Below are positions 48,036 to 56,681 of a stretch of 64,000 nt of DNA, piece after piece. This stretch comes from Deinococcus sp. JMULE3. Lineage in GTDB: Bacteria; Deinococcota; Deinococci; Deinococcales; Deinococcaceae. The stretch's first letter is position 1. Each line of letters begins with the position of its first letter. The position numbers and the translations under genes were made by a program. Location: assembly GCF_013337115.1 (NCBI RefSeq), contig NZ_SGWE01000002.1:1-64000 (forward strand), in the 5' to 3' direction. Under the pieces are notes generated by a model. It searched no databases. It saw nothing but the letters and a program-made list of their open reading frames with translations, and was not told where the DNA came from.

Positions 48036-48051
48036 GCCTCCTTCCGGAGGC
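48036..48051 (-). promoter_or_regulatory. Hairpin sequestering a Shine-Dalgarno
   Basis: GCCTCC, GGAA, GGAGGC on the minus strand, three bases before ATG 48032. The ribosome binding site is the 3' arm, so translation may be regulated by opening of this stem. A second 10-bp stem (48061-48090) lies just upstream. Confidence 0.55.
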
Positions 48052-48094
48052 TGCAGTGGGGCCCGGAGGCCGCATCAGCAGCCTCCGGGCAAAG

Positions 48095-48148
48095 CAAAAC
48101 CCCACCGTGCACGTGCGTGCAATCCCGAACGGGAACGGTGGGGTTTTG
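48095..48148 (-). terminator. Terminator-like long hairpin after the prim-pol gene
   Basis: CAAAACCCCACCGT and ACGGTGGGGTTTTG form a 14-bp stem with a structured loop, followed by CTTTG. Preceded by GCCCCCGTTGTC as at 46588. Confidence 0.65.
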
Positions 48149-48217
48149 ACAACGGGGGCAGGGGGTGAACCCTGCAGGATTTCGTGCTGCCATTGTTGGC
48201 AGAGTCCAGCCCCCGCG

Positions 48218-49414
48218 TCAAGTGCTCCTCCCGTACCGCACCCGCCGGGCGCGCAGGAAGGTGTCCAAGGACCCGGGCATGGCTTCACGGCGCTCGTGTG
48301 CGACGTAGGCCGCGCGAGCGGTCTTCGGGGCCGCGTCATGGCCGATCAAGCGCAGGTACCGGATGGTGTCCTCGATGGGCCGTCCAGTGGCCGCCCACTC
48401 GCGCGCGACCAGGTGCGCCGCCCGCGCTTGATCTTCGGGTGGGAGCTGGGCGTATACGTCCTCCAACGCCTGAGTGGCGGTCTGTGGCGTAGAACGGGCA
48501 TCTGTGCTGCTGTACCCCCACGGCTCGCCACGTGGTGCGGTGTACGCGGTGCGCATGCTCGCGCGGTACTCGTCCAGGGTGTACGGTGCCCCCCGACCAT
48601 CCGGGTGTTGGTGCCCGACATGGCTGACGTACGTCTGGCCGACCTGGAGCACTTCCGCGTGGCTGTAGCCGTTGTTGTACAGCGCCCACGCAAGGTGATA
48701 CCCCGTGTCGTTCCGGCCACCGAGTGTTCCGTCCTGAACTTTCTGGAGTGCCCAGTCGAGGATGCGGCTGCTGGGGTATCGGTCGTCACCGCGGGGGAGA
48801 GGACCGGTCATCGGTGGTGGCGCCGGGAGTGGTGGCACCAGGCGGAGCGCTTCGCGCAGGGTCAGGGGCAGGTCGTCGAGCGTGTCGATGTCCGCCGGGT
48901 CCCGGAGGTACACGTAAGGCCCCTTGCGGGTCACGGTCGGCGGCAGGATGGCGTTTCCGCCGTCGCCCCGGACGTCGACGCAGTCGGGGGCGCCGTGGGT
49001 GGACTTCCCGACCAGATTCCCGACGCGCCACTCGGGTGCCCGTAAGTGCCAGTGATAGCCGCCGCCCGTGCGGACGTGCGGCCGGATACCCAGCGAGTGG
49101 GCGTACGCGCGGCCTTCGTCACCGTCGAAGTCAATGACGATCCGGCCACTGATGCGGCCGGTCACGAGTGCCATCCCGACGTTCTGCGTGTTGGCAAACC
49201 ACGCCGTGACGGTTTCTGCGGAGGGGGCGGCAGTCTGGAGGGGCTTCCAGCTGGCCCGGAGGCGCGCGGGGTTCTCAGGGTCTGGACGGTGGTAGCCCGT
49301 CCGGATTAGCAGGGCACTGTGTGGATCCTTGTCCCGGTCATTGCCTGCGTGCACGGGGAGGATGGAGCACCCCCGTGCCAGGCACGCGAGGGCTTCATCA
49401 AGCAGCGCTGCCAT
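48218..49414 (-). CDS. Prim-pol type primase/polymerase, 398 aa
   Basis: The N-terminal prim-pol domain shows the order LARGCSILPVHAGND, ASWKPLQTAAPS, VIDFDGDEG (catalytic Asp pair near residues 94-96) and HVRTGGGYHWHLRAP (catalytic His region near 113-127), then DVRGDGGNAILPP. The C-terminal part is helical and may be a helicase-binding region. Such proteins prime plasmid and phage replication. ATG 49414 overlaps the upstream gene by 17 bp. Confidence 0.78.
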   Translation of the reverse strand: MAALLDEALACLARGCSILPVHAGNDRDKDPHSALLIRTGYHRPDPENPARLRASWKPLQTAAPSAETVTAWFANTQNVGMALVTGRISGRIVIDFDGDEGRAYAHSLGIRPHVRTGGGYHWHLRAPEWRVGNLVGKSTHGAPDCVDVRGDGGNAILPPTVTRKGPYVYLRDPADIDTLDDLPLTLREALRLVPPLPAPPPMTGPLPRGDDRYPSSRILDWALQKVQDGTLGGRNDTGYHLAWALYNNGYSHAEVLQVGQTYVSHVGHQHPDGRGAPYTLDEYRASMRTAYTAPRGEPWGYSSTDARSTPQTATQALEDVYAQLPPEDQARAAHLVAREWAATGRPIEDTIRYLRLIGHDAAPKTARAAYVAHERREAMPGSLDTFLRARRVRYGRST

Positions 49415-49862
49415 CGTTCACTTCGACCTGGGGTTCAGTGCTCGGCTGGCTCTCGTCCACGGGTTGCTGGGTACCTTCTGCACCTTTCTTCGGAGTCACG
49501 GCTGCGGGTTTCCCGGGTTGACGCTCTTGCACGGTCGATTTTGGGGTACGGTCCGGGCGGGGCTGAGAGCGAGCCTCAATGATGGCCGCCAGGAGGGACG
49601 CGTCAATGTGCACCGCGATGTTCGCCGGGATGGGCGCGTTGGTGGGCTTGAGGAGGGCCCGGATTTTGGCACTGATGTCGCTGAGCCACGCCTGGGAGTT
49701 CGCGTCGAGCAGCATGAGGTAGTCCTGCTGCTCACCGGAACTGGCCACGGGCACAGCGGCCAGCGTGCCACTGCGGACGGCCTCGTGGACGAGGCGGCTG
49801 AACAATGGGCGCAGAGCCTCAGGGAACGTCTGGGCGGCTTGGCTGGAGAAGGTGGTGGTCAT
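49398..49862 (-). CDS. Hypothetical protein with disordered tail, 154 aa
   Basis: ATG 49862 overlaps the upstream stop (ATGA). A folded N-terminal ~100 residues (FPEALRPLFSRLVHEAV, YLMLLDANSQAWLSDISAKI) is followed by a Pro/Gln/Lys-rich tail. No family recognised; replication-associated by position. Confidence 0.55.
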   Translation of the reverse strand: MTTTFSSQAAQTFPEALRPLFSRLVHEAVRSGTLAAVPVASSGEQQDYLMLLDANSQAWLSDISAKIRALLKPTNAPIPANIAVHIDASLLAAIIEARSQPRPDRTPKSTVQERQPGKPAAVTPKKGAEGTQQPVDESQPSTEPQVEVNDGSAA

Positions 49863-50698
49863 GCGGGGTGTACCTCGCTGAGGGTTCTGAGCAGGCGGGC
49901 CAGTTGCCGCGGGCTGGTCAGGCAGAGTTTCATGGGTTGCAGGAGCGCGTCCTCAAGGGTTTGAACCTTGTGTTGCAGGGCGGGGAGCTCGTCGTTGTGC
50001 ATCAGGGTGCCCAGCACGAGAAGGTGCCCGTTCTCCGTGCTGTGGGGGTACAGGCGTCTGGTGGTGAAGGGGACGACCGGGTGGTCTCGCAGAACGCCAG
50101 GGGTAGGCGGATACGTCGTGGGGTCGATGTAAGGCAGGCCGAGCATGGCAGCCCGCGCGTCCGCTTCTTCCTCCGGATTGGGCCGGTAGTTCTCCCACGC
50201 AGACCTGGGCAGGAGCGCCGCCAGGGCAGCGGCATCCTCCACGTCCCGCCAGTGCGCGCGCGCATCCGGATAGACCAGCGTGAAGAGTTCCCGGAAGGTC
50301 GCGGGCGGGGCCAGATCAATGCGGAGCGTGGCCTGACCGCCCGGCACGAGTGGGTTGAAGTGGGCGCGGAGCGACGCGAAGTCCGTCACGCGGGCGAGCG
50401 GGTCAGGGCTGAGCAGGTGAATGGTGGTGAAGGCCCTGACACGTGGGAGAACCAGGTGGTCGAGGGCGAGGTGGAGGGGCAGCAGGCGGGCGTCGATCGG
50501 GCCAGCAGCGGCCGGGTGAGGGACAAACGTGCGGTTGCTGCGGTGGGCGAGTTGCGCCCAGACGGTGTCGGTCTGGGCGCCCAGGTGCCGGTGGAGGGCG
50601 TTGAGGACGCTGCCGCCATGCTTCAGTTCTGCCGCCGTGCTGGCCAGTACCGGGGCTGGAATCAGCCCCGTTCGCGCGTACTGGTCAAGGGTCTGCAT
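49859..50698 (-). CDS. Hypothetical protein, 279 aa
   Basis: ATG 50698 lies 1 nt after the upstream stop. Helical N-terminus, Arg-rich throughout (RNRTFVPHP, ARAHWRDVEDAAA), no motif recognised. Part of a five-gene operon from the wHTH protein to the prim-pol. Confidence 0.55.
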   Translation of the reverse strand: MQTLDQYARTGLIPAPVLASTAAELKHGGSVLNALHRHLGAQTDTVWAQLAHRSNRTFVPHPAAAGPIDARLLPLHLALDHLVLPRVRAFTTIHLLSPDPLARVTDFASLRAHFNPLVPGGQATLRIDLAPPATFRELFTLVYPDARAHWRDVEDAAALAALLPRSAWENYRPNPEEEADARAAMLGLPYIDPTTYPPTPGVLRDHPVVPFTTRRLYPHSTENGHLLVLGTLMHNDELPALQHKVQTLEDALLQPMKLCLTSPRQLARLLRTLSEVHPA

Positions 50699-50699
50699 G

Positions 50700-51800
50700 T
50701 CAGAGGATGTTGCCGTCTGCCCAGCACGTGCTGGCCGCGAACCGGGCAAAGCGGTCGAAGAGTGGATTGGGCGCTCGGGCCGCCTGGATCTGCGTGCGGA
50801 TGCGGAATGCCTCGCGGGCCAGGGACCGCAGGCGGGTCCCACTGCGGCCCAGATCATGCGTGCCTTCCTGCTTGGCGAGATGATCGGCTTGTTCCCAGAT
50901 TCGCCGCGCGCCATCTGTGGAGTGGTGGACGTCGATGCGGCCACCGCCGCCTCCGACTTGGAGGACCCATTCCATCATGTTGAGTTCCGCGTCGATCAGA
51001 TCGTCGCCAGTGGACGCCGTGGCGTGGACGACGATGGTGCCGAGGCCGACCATGACGACGCCGGTATACACGCGTTCGTAGTCCGTGATGGCGGCGGTGT
51101 GGACGACGTAGGTGACGAGGGGGCTGGGGGTGGGCATCTTGCCGTCTTTCATGAGCTTCATCAGGTCACGCCAGATGGGGGATTCCCGCTCGGGGCGCGC
51201 GAGGACGAAGCTCTTGCCGGATTTCGCCAGCGAGCGGGCGAGTTCGCCGTACTCGTCACTTTTATTGCGCAGGTCACGGATGGCGTTGGTGATTTCGGAT
51301 TCGGTGGTGTGAATGCGAATGGTGCTGCGCGTGCGGCTGAGGCGAGCGGCCTCGGTCAGGGCTTGCACGACCCAGTTGTCGTCCTGTGGTTGGGAGTGGT
51401 AGTTGCCGATCGTGGCGTCCAGGCGCGCGTCCTTGAGCACGTGGACGTAGGTGAGGATGCCCGCGAACCGGGTGATGTAAATGTCGTCGAACTGACGGTA
51501 TGACCGCTTTGGAGGGGCTGGCTCGGCCGTCTGGCCCTGAGCGGGCAGCTGTGCCGTGGGCTGGGAAGCTGCGGGTGCCGGGGGCGGTGGCGTGAACGCG
51601 GGTTGCACCTGCGGTTCTACGACCCTCGGTTCCACGATCTGCGGTTCTCTGACCGTCGGCTCCACGATCTGCGGTTCTCTGACCGTCGGCTCCACGATCT
51701 GTGGTTCTACGACCGTCGGCTCCACGACCTGTCGCACAGCGACTGGTTGGGCTGGGCGGGCCAGCACGGGGGTTGGACTTGGTATGGGTGAATCGCTCAT
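50700..51800 (-). CDS. Repeat-containing hypothetical protein, 366 aa
   Basis: ATG 51800 has GGAGG upstream. Residues ~27-65 are tandem [10 protein letters not shown] repeats, mirrored by 30-bp DNA repeats at 51620-51730. The rest has [22 protein letters not shown] and a beta-rich middle ([17 protein letters not shown]). Function unknown; possibly a replication or membrane-associated factor. Confidence 0.6.
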   Translation of the reverse strand: MSDSPIPSPTPVLARPAQPVAVRQVVEPTVVEPQIVEPTVREPQIVEPTVREPQIVEPRVVEPQVQPAFTPPPPAPAASQPTAQLPAQGQTAEPAPPKRSYRQFDDIYITRFAGILTYVHVLKDARLDATIGNYHSQPQDDNWVVQALTEAARLSRTRSTIRIHTTESEITNAIRDLRNKSDEYGELARSLAKSGKSFVLARPERESPIWRDLMKLMKDGKMPTPSPLVTYVVHTAAITDYERVYTGVVMVGLGTIVVHATASTGDDLIDAELNMMEWVLQVGGGGGRIDVHHSTDGARRIWEQADHLAKQEGTHDLGRSGTRLRSLAREAFRIRTQIQAARAPNPLFDRFARFAASTCWADGNIL

Positions 51801-52629
51801 AGGTGACCTCCAGCGGTGTGCCGCGTGTGGGTGGAGCAGGGCGGCCGGTTGCCCTCACGGGTGGACCGGTGCGCCGGGTGGCACGCGGCGTTTGACCCTG
51901 CGGCTGCGGCGCACGCGGCCCGCGAGGGTGAGGCCGGTGGACCAGCGTGCGGGGTGCGGGGCGCACCGGCGCGCGGCGGGTGGCGGCGACCAAGGGCTCG
52001 GTGATCGGCGCGGTCGCGGGCTGGGGTGCCGGCAGGTCACGGAGGTACTCCAGCACAAGCAACGAGCCAGTGCGGAGGGCGGCGCAGCCTCGCTCGACCA
52101 ACTGCTCGGCGGCCTGAAGGATGGTGGACCGGGCGAGCTTGAGCTCGGTCACCATGCGGGTGATGCTGTCCCGCCGCGCGTTCAGATTTTTTACGTGGTC
52201 GAGGACGCGCTGGATGTCCTGGTCGTTGGCGTCAGGCGCAGGTTGCTCGGGCTGTACGACACTCAGGATCCGGGTGCGTTTGCCGTGCAGGCTGATCGTC
52301 ACGATGGACTGCGGACCATCCAGCAGCCAGGCCAAAAAGGCCGCGCTGATCCCGAGGCGTTTGATGATGGGCAGCCGGACGCTGGGACCGTGGCGCTTGA
52401 GGTCCTCGGCGAGGAGGTGCAGGTGGTTGGTCCGGGCGGCGTTGATCTGGGCGGTGACGACGTAGTAGACGCCGGCCACGCAGGTGATGGTGCCATCGGC
52501 TAGGCCCTGGGTGAGTTGTGTCCGAACGTGGTCTTTGCAGATCGGCGCAGCCGCGCGCAGCTCCGTGAGGATCTGCATGGTGGTCATGCACATCCCGGTT
52601 GTGCTCAGGTGTTGGAGGACGCGGCTCAT
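51274..52629 (-). CDS. Two-wHTH DNA-binding protein, putative replication initiator, up to 451 aa
   Basis: Two winged-helix units are visible: residues ~1-57 ([23 protein letters not shown] wing) and ~140-200 ([24 protein letters not shown]). Two wHTH domains next to iterons and an AT-rich region is the classic plasmid Rep layout, so I infer Rep. The frame continues without a stop 527 bp into the next gene in another frame, with Arg/Thr low complexity; the true C-terminus may be nearer 51801, through a frameshift. ATG 52629. Confidence 0.5.
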   Translation of the reverse strand: MSRVLQHLSTTGMCMTTMQILTELRAAAPICKDHVRTQLTQGLADGTITCVAGVYYVVTAQINAARTNHLHLLAEDLKRHGPSVRLPIIKRLGISAAFLAWLLDGPQSIVTISLHGKRTRILSVVQPEQPAPDANDQDIQRVLDHVKNLNARRDSITRMVTELKLARSTILQAAEQLVERGCAALRTGSLLVLEYLRDLPAPQPATAPITEPLVAATRRAPVRPAPRTLVHRPHPRGPRAPQPQGQTPRATRRTGPPVRATGRPAPPTRGTPLEVTYERFTHTKSNPRAGPPSPTSRCATGRGADGRRTTDRGADGQRTADRGADGQRTADRGTEGRRTAGATRVHATAPGTRSFPAHGTAARSGPDGRASPSKAVIPSVRRHLHHPVRGHPHLRPRAQGRAPGRHDRQLPLPTTGRQLGRASPDRGRSPQPHAQHHSHSHHRIRNHQRHP

Positions 52630-52649
52630 GCGCGCACCGTGTCAAATTA

Positions 52650-52930
52650 ATTCTCTCCAAGTCTGATCGGGAGGGCGATGCGCTTTTCGTTGTTTGGGAC
52701 GGTGTTTTCGCCCAATCTCTCCAATTCTCATGTTCTTATTTTTACTCAGAATGAAATACTTAACAAAATTTTCTTAATCTTGTAGTCAGACTTGGAGATA
52801 TTGAGAATTTTGTGAGGTTTTGGGGGTATTATGAGTGAAATTTGGAGATAAGTATTATGAGAGTTGGAGATAAATATAGCCGTTTTTGGCGAATTCCACT
52901 CATAATTCAGTCAGACTTGGAGAGATTGAG
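52650..52930. repeat. AT-rich iteron region, candidate replication origin
   Basis: Strongly AT-rich against the GC-rich background. TTGGAGA occurs directly at 52792, 52842, 52864 and 52917 (mostly in GTCAGACTTGGAGA or AGTTGGAGATAAAT contexts) and inverted at 52654-52660 and 52716-52724. It separates the putative Rep gene from the divergent regulator gene, so it is also their promoter region. Confidence 0.6.
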
Positions 52931-52996
52931 GGGTTCCATGTCTAGACAGATTTGATCACAGATGCCCGTTCCCCCTGCTGAGAGGATGCCGTACCC

Positions 52997-55642
52997 ATGC
53001 CAAACCGTCCACACATCCTCACCGACCTGCGTAATCCAGCGACCACCGTCGTCTCCCTCGTGGCCGGCAACGGGTATGGCAAATCGACCCATCTGGTCGC
53101 CCTCAGCACTGATCCAGGGCACCTCTACATCCGGTTGAGCGACGCCGACCCTGATCCGATCAGCATCGCCCGGGTCATTGCTCGCGCACTCCCATCTCAC
53201 CCGGGCAATCAGCTCCCGTACGAGCTCGCCCGGAGCACCGTGACTGAACGCGCGGCAGCGGCCGCCTTGCGGCATGACCTGAACCTGCACGCCCCCCTCA
53301 CGCTCCTGCTCGACGACGCCGAAACGCTGAACAACGACGGCCGCCGCTTCTTCACCAACCTGCTTCCTCAACTCTCTGGCATCCGCTGGATCGTGGCCAG
53401 CACCACGCCAGAGGACTTCCCCACCCGCACCCTGCGCCTACGCAATGTGCCCACTCAACTGATCACAGACCGCGAACTTGCCCTGAGCACGGACGAGATG
53501 CGCAACATGGGCCTGACTGACGCGCAGATGGAATTAACGCAGGGTTGGCCAGCCGCCGTCTCGCTGATCACCCTGGGTGACGACCCCCGCGTGGTCGCGC
53601 AGGAGCTGCTCCTGACCGTGCCAGACACGATCATCCCGTCCCTTCGCCGCGCGAGCCTGCTGCCGACTTGGCGCACCCTTGATCCAGTCAACACCGCCTT
53701 AAACCTCACGGAAGGGTGGCTTGCGACGGCCCTGTCGTATGGCGTGCCCTGTACTCGCCTCGACAGCGACGCGTGGGTGCCGCACCCCATCGTGCGGGAA
53801 GAGCTGCGCCTCCAACTGCGAGTCCTGCCGTCGGAGTACGCCAGCGCCCAACAGGCGATCGCTGGGGCACTCGAAGTGCATCAACCCATGGCGGCCGTCG
53901 AGGCATACCTGGCCAGTGGCGCCGGTACGGAGGCCCGTGCACTCCTCGAGCGGATGCTGCCGACCCTGCGGAGCGCAGAACAGCTGTCGGCGGCCCTCCC
54001 GCTCTTCCAGCGGGCCTCACCTGAACCTGGCTCACCCCTGCACGTCGCATTCGCCCAAGCGTGCTTCGAAGCAGGCGCCCTGGTCCGCGGACTCAGCATG
54101 GCCGAACAAGCCCTTGGGGCCGGCGCCGACCCCGCCAGCACACACGCCTTGATCGGCCAATTCCGGTACCGCACCGGGAACTACGAGCTCGCCGTGCAGC
54201 ACCTGCAGGCCGCTATCACCTCCTCCACCCAGGCGCCGCCCTACGCGCTCCTCGCGCAGCTCAGCCTGGTGTACGCGCAGCATGCCCAGCAGCTCACAGG
54301 GGACGCTGCTCGCGAGTACGCGCAGAAAGCGGATGAAGCGGCCTATACCGTCCTGGCGACCGGAGACCTGACAGAGGAGCTGGGCAGCGCCATGGTCCTG
54401 GCCCGTGTCGCCCGTACCCTGGCGTGCGCGGTCCTGGGTGCCCGCCAGGCGGGCCGTGAAAGTGCCCGTCTCGCCCGGGAGGCCGCTGAGGTCCTGACGC
54501 CCAGCCTGGACGTCCTGACAGCCCTGCACCAGCTGGCCCGGTACTGGGCGGATGACGGCGATCTGGATACCGCGGCCGAGCTCCTCGCCCTGGCCGTGTC
54601 CATGGATACGGCGCAGCGGGATACCGCCCTGCAGGTGGCAGTGACTCGGGCGCGCCTGTACCTGCGGCACGGTGATGCGGATTCCTGCGCGCACTACGCC
54701 ACGCAGGCCGCGTCCATCGCGGAAGAGCTGCATCATCAGCCGGCGCTGCGCGAAGCGTTGATCCTGCTGGCTGCCACAGCCGTCCTGCCTGTCGGTGACG
54801 CAACGTCCATCCGCCTCCAGCGCCTGCGCGACCGTCTGGGCCATGAACGCGACGTCAACACGGCTCTGGCATACCTCGATCAGGCCTTCCTGAACCCCAA
54901 TCGCCGGGTGTCCGGCAATCGCCTGCAACTGCCCCTGGAACTGCGCGCTCTCCTGGTGGTCGCCGCGCTGCGGTCGCAGACCCTCGACATCACGCTGTCC
55001 AGCGAACTGGACTTCCTGTACCGTCGGCTCGGCGCCGGCGTCATCAACAGTTACGGGCAGCTGTTGCAGGTGGCGATTCCCCGCCTGCTGCAGGGGGTGC
55101 ACAACCGGCAGAACCTGGAAGTCGCCATCCTCCGGCCCATGCCGGAAATTCGCGTGAACGGGACAGTACTCGACTTGCAGCCCGTCCTGGTGCTGCCCAT
55201 GATCATCCTCGCCCAGCGTGGCGAATTGGCCGTCTCAGCCGCGCAGGACGTGTATGCCCCCGACTACCGTGGGAAGCCGGAACAGAATCACTACAAGTTG
55301 AAAACCGCGTTCAAGGCGGCTACGGGTCAGACTGCGCCGCTCGGGTCCGAACGCGGCAGTCTGACGCTCTCCGGCTGGCACGTACGGAGTGATCTGAACG
55401 CGCTCAGCGAGTGTCCATTCCAGGATCTGCTGCGGCTGTACCGCGCCCCGGTGTACGCCCGACACGATCCGACACCCGCCCTGACGGATCTGCGGGATGA
55501 AGCCCGGCGGATCCTCGCGCAGCGGCTCGCGCAGTGGTCACGAGTCGACCCGGACGCCGCAGAGGCCGCCCGGGTCGAACTGTGCACGCGTGATCCGCTG
55601 CTGATCAGCCTGTCTCATCCAGCGGGTGCGTTGGCACCGTGA
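52997..55642 (+). CDS. Large STAND-type transcriptional regulator, 881 aa
   Basis: Walker A SLVAGNGYGKST at residues 20-31 and LLLDDAE near 106 mark a signal-transduction ATPase. A long helical repeat region (TPR-like; EQALGAGADPASTHALIGQF, DGDLDTAAELLALAV) follows, and a C-terminal winged helix resembling SARP/OmpR readers near 715-800 (EIRVNGTVLDLQPVLVLPMI). This MalT/LAL-like layout fits an ATP-dependent activator. It is the best local candidate to control the GTCACCCC promoters, but its own promoter lacks the box. ATG 52997 with GAGAGG upstream. Confidence 0.7.
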   Translation: MPNRPHILTDLRNPATTVVSLVAGNGYGKSTHLVALSTDPGHLYIRLSDADPDPISIARVIARALPSHPGNQLPYELARSTVTERAAAAALRHDLNLHAPLTLLLDDAETLNNDGRRFFTNLLPQLSGIRWIVASTTPEDFPTRTLRLRNVPTQLITDRELALSTDEMRNMGLTDAQMELTQGWPAAVSLITLGDDPRVVAQELLLTVPDTIIPSLRRASLLPTWRTLDPVNTALNLTEGWLATALSYGVPCTRLDSDAWVPHPIVREELRLQLRVLPSEYASAQQAIAGALEVHQPMAAVEAYLASGAGTEARALLERMLPTLRSAEQLSAALPLFQRASPEPGSPLHVAFAQACFEAGALVRGLSMAEQALGAGADPASTHALIGQFRYRTGNYELAVQHLQAAITSSTQAPPYALLAQLSLVYAQHAQQLTGDAAREYAQKADEAAYTVLATGDLTEELGSAMVLARVARTLACAVLGARQAGRESARLAREAAEVLTPSLDVLTALHQLARYWADDGDLDTAAELLALAVSMDTAQRDTALQVAVTRARLYLRHGDADSCAHYATQAASIAEELHHQPALREALILLAATAVLPVGDATSIRLQRLRDRLGHERDVNTALAYLDQAFLNPNRRVSGNRLQLPLELRALLVVAALRSQTLDITLSSELDFLYRRLGAGVINSYGQLLQVAIPRLLQGVHNRQNLEVAILRPMPEIRVNGTVLDLQPVLVLPMIILAQRGELAVSAAQDVYAPDYRGKPEQNHYKLKTAFKAATGQTAPLGSERGSLTLSGWHVRSDLNALSECPFQDLLRLYRAPVYARHDPTPALTDLRDEARRILAQRLAQWSRVDPDAAEAARVELCTRDPLLISLSHPAGALAP

Positions 55643-56039
55643 ACCCAGGCGGGGGAATGCGGAAACCCCGCTCAGCTGGAGGATACCGGTGCTGCTCTGG
55701 ACCCTCCCACCACGCGGCCCGAATCGTGGCCTGGATTTCCTGTGCTTCATGGGCCGTCTGGGCCCGTGCGATCACCGTCCAGCGGCCGTAGTCCTCTGGG
55801 GTCGCGTACGCCGTCTCGAACATCGTCCCGTCGTCGGCTTCCTCACAGGTGAAGTACGTGTACAGGTACACGTCCCCACGCAACATCAGGTCGGCAAACC
55901 CCACGACCCGTTCCGCTCGCTTCCAGTACCAGTCGGGAACGTATTCGACTGCGGCCACGGTCCGGTCGGGCATCAGCATGCGTGCCCGGCCGGGCGCGAT
56001 AGGCCTGGGATCCAAGAATGTGAAAACGCGCCCTGCCAT
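55605..56039 (-). CDS. Hypothetical protein, 144 aa
   Basis: Convergent with the regulator gene (38-bp overlap). ATG 56039 ([16 protein letters not shown]) is chosen over the longer frame. Beta/alpha mixed, with [19 protein letters not shown] and an [16 protein letters not shown] helix. No motif recognised. Confidence 0.55.
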   Translation of the reverse strand: MAGRVFTFLDPRPIAPGRARMLMPDRTVAAVEYVPDWYWKRAERVVGFADLMLRGDVYLYTYFTCEEADDGTMFETAYATPEDYGRWTVIARAQTAHEAQEIQATIRAAWWEGPEQHRYPPAERGFRIPPPGFTVPTHPLDETG

Positions 56040-56043
56040 TTCG

Positions 56044-56066
56044 ATCACCCCTATACCGATGAAACT
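56044..56066 (+). promoter_or_regulatory. GTCACCCC-like promoter of the C39-like gene
   Basis: ATCACCCC (56044-56051), nine bases, GAAACT (56061-56066), seven bases, ATG 56074. Weakest member: first bases of both boxes differ. Confidence 0.45.
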
Positions 56067-56073
56067 CTCCGGT

Positions 56074-56673
56074 ATGACATCAAACCGCATTGCTGCCCTC
56101 CTGTTCTGGGCAACGGTCACTCATCTTACGATGGGCGGGGGAGCTGTGGCACAGCATGTGCCCGTTAGGTACGTGTCCCAGCCGTCTGGGTACGTGTTGC
56201 AGGGCATGCCCTTGGTACGCCAGACCTTCAACGCCTGTGGTCCTGCCAGTATCACGCAGGTCCTCGAGTACTACGGGATTCGGGTGACACAGGCGGCCGT
56301 CTCTGCTCAGACCCGCCCTACGTCCCGCTCGTATATGACCGCGCGCGCGATCGTTGATTACGCCCCACAAGTTGGGATGGAGGCGCGCCTGTTCCGTGGT
56401 GGCAGTGTTCAAACCGTTCGCTCGGCCATCCGGAATGGACTGCCGCTGATCGTCCTGCAGACGCAGATGATCGCCGGGCGCAGCATCCCGCACTGGCGGG
56501 TTGCATCCGGATTCGACGACGCCCGCCGTCTGGTGTACCTCATGGATCCCCTGCTGGGGTACGTCACCATGCCCTACGCAGATTTCGAACGGGTCTGGGC
56601 GGATCATCAGGGCACCTTCGCGGTCCTGTACCCCCCCGCCCTGCGGGACGTGGTGCGCCGCGCCATCGGCTGA
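56074..56673 (+). CDS. Exported C39-like cysteine peptidase fold protein, 199 aa
   Basis: A signal peptide ([11 protein letters not shown]) is followed by the C39-type pattern: [19 protein letters not shown] with the catalytic Cys, [11 protein letters not shown] with His, and YLMDPLLGY with Asp. Related domains process leader peptides in secretion systems or act as stand-alone periplasmic proteases. It could process a prepilin-like or transferred protein. ATG 56074 is leaderless. Confidence 0.65.
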   Translation: MTSNRIAALLFWATVTHLTMGGGAVAQHVPVRYVSQPSGYVLQGMPLVRQTFNACGPASITQVLEYYGIRVTQAAVSAQTRPTSRSYMTARAIVDYAPQVGMEARLFRGGSVQTVRSAIRNGLPLIVLQTQMIAGRSIPHWRVASGFDDARRLVYLMDPLLGYVTMPYADFERVWADHQGTFAVLYPPALRDVVRRAIG

Positions 56674-56681
56674 GGAGCGGA

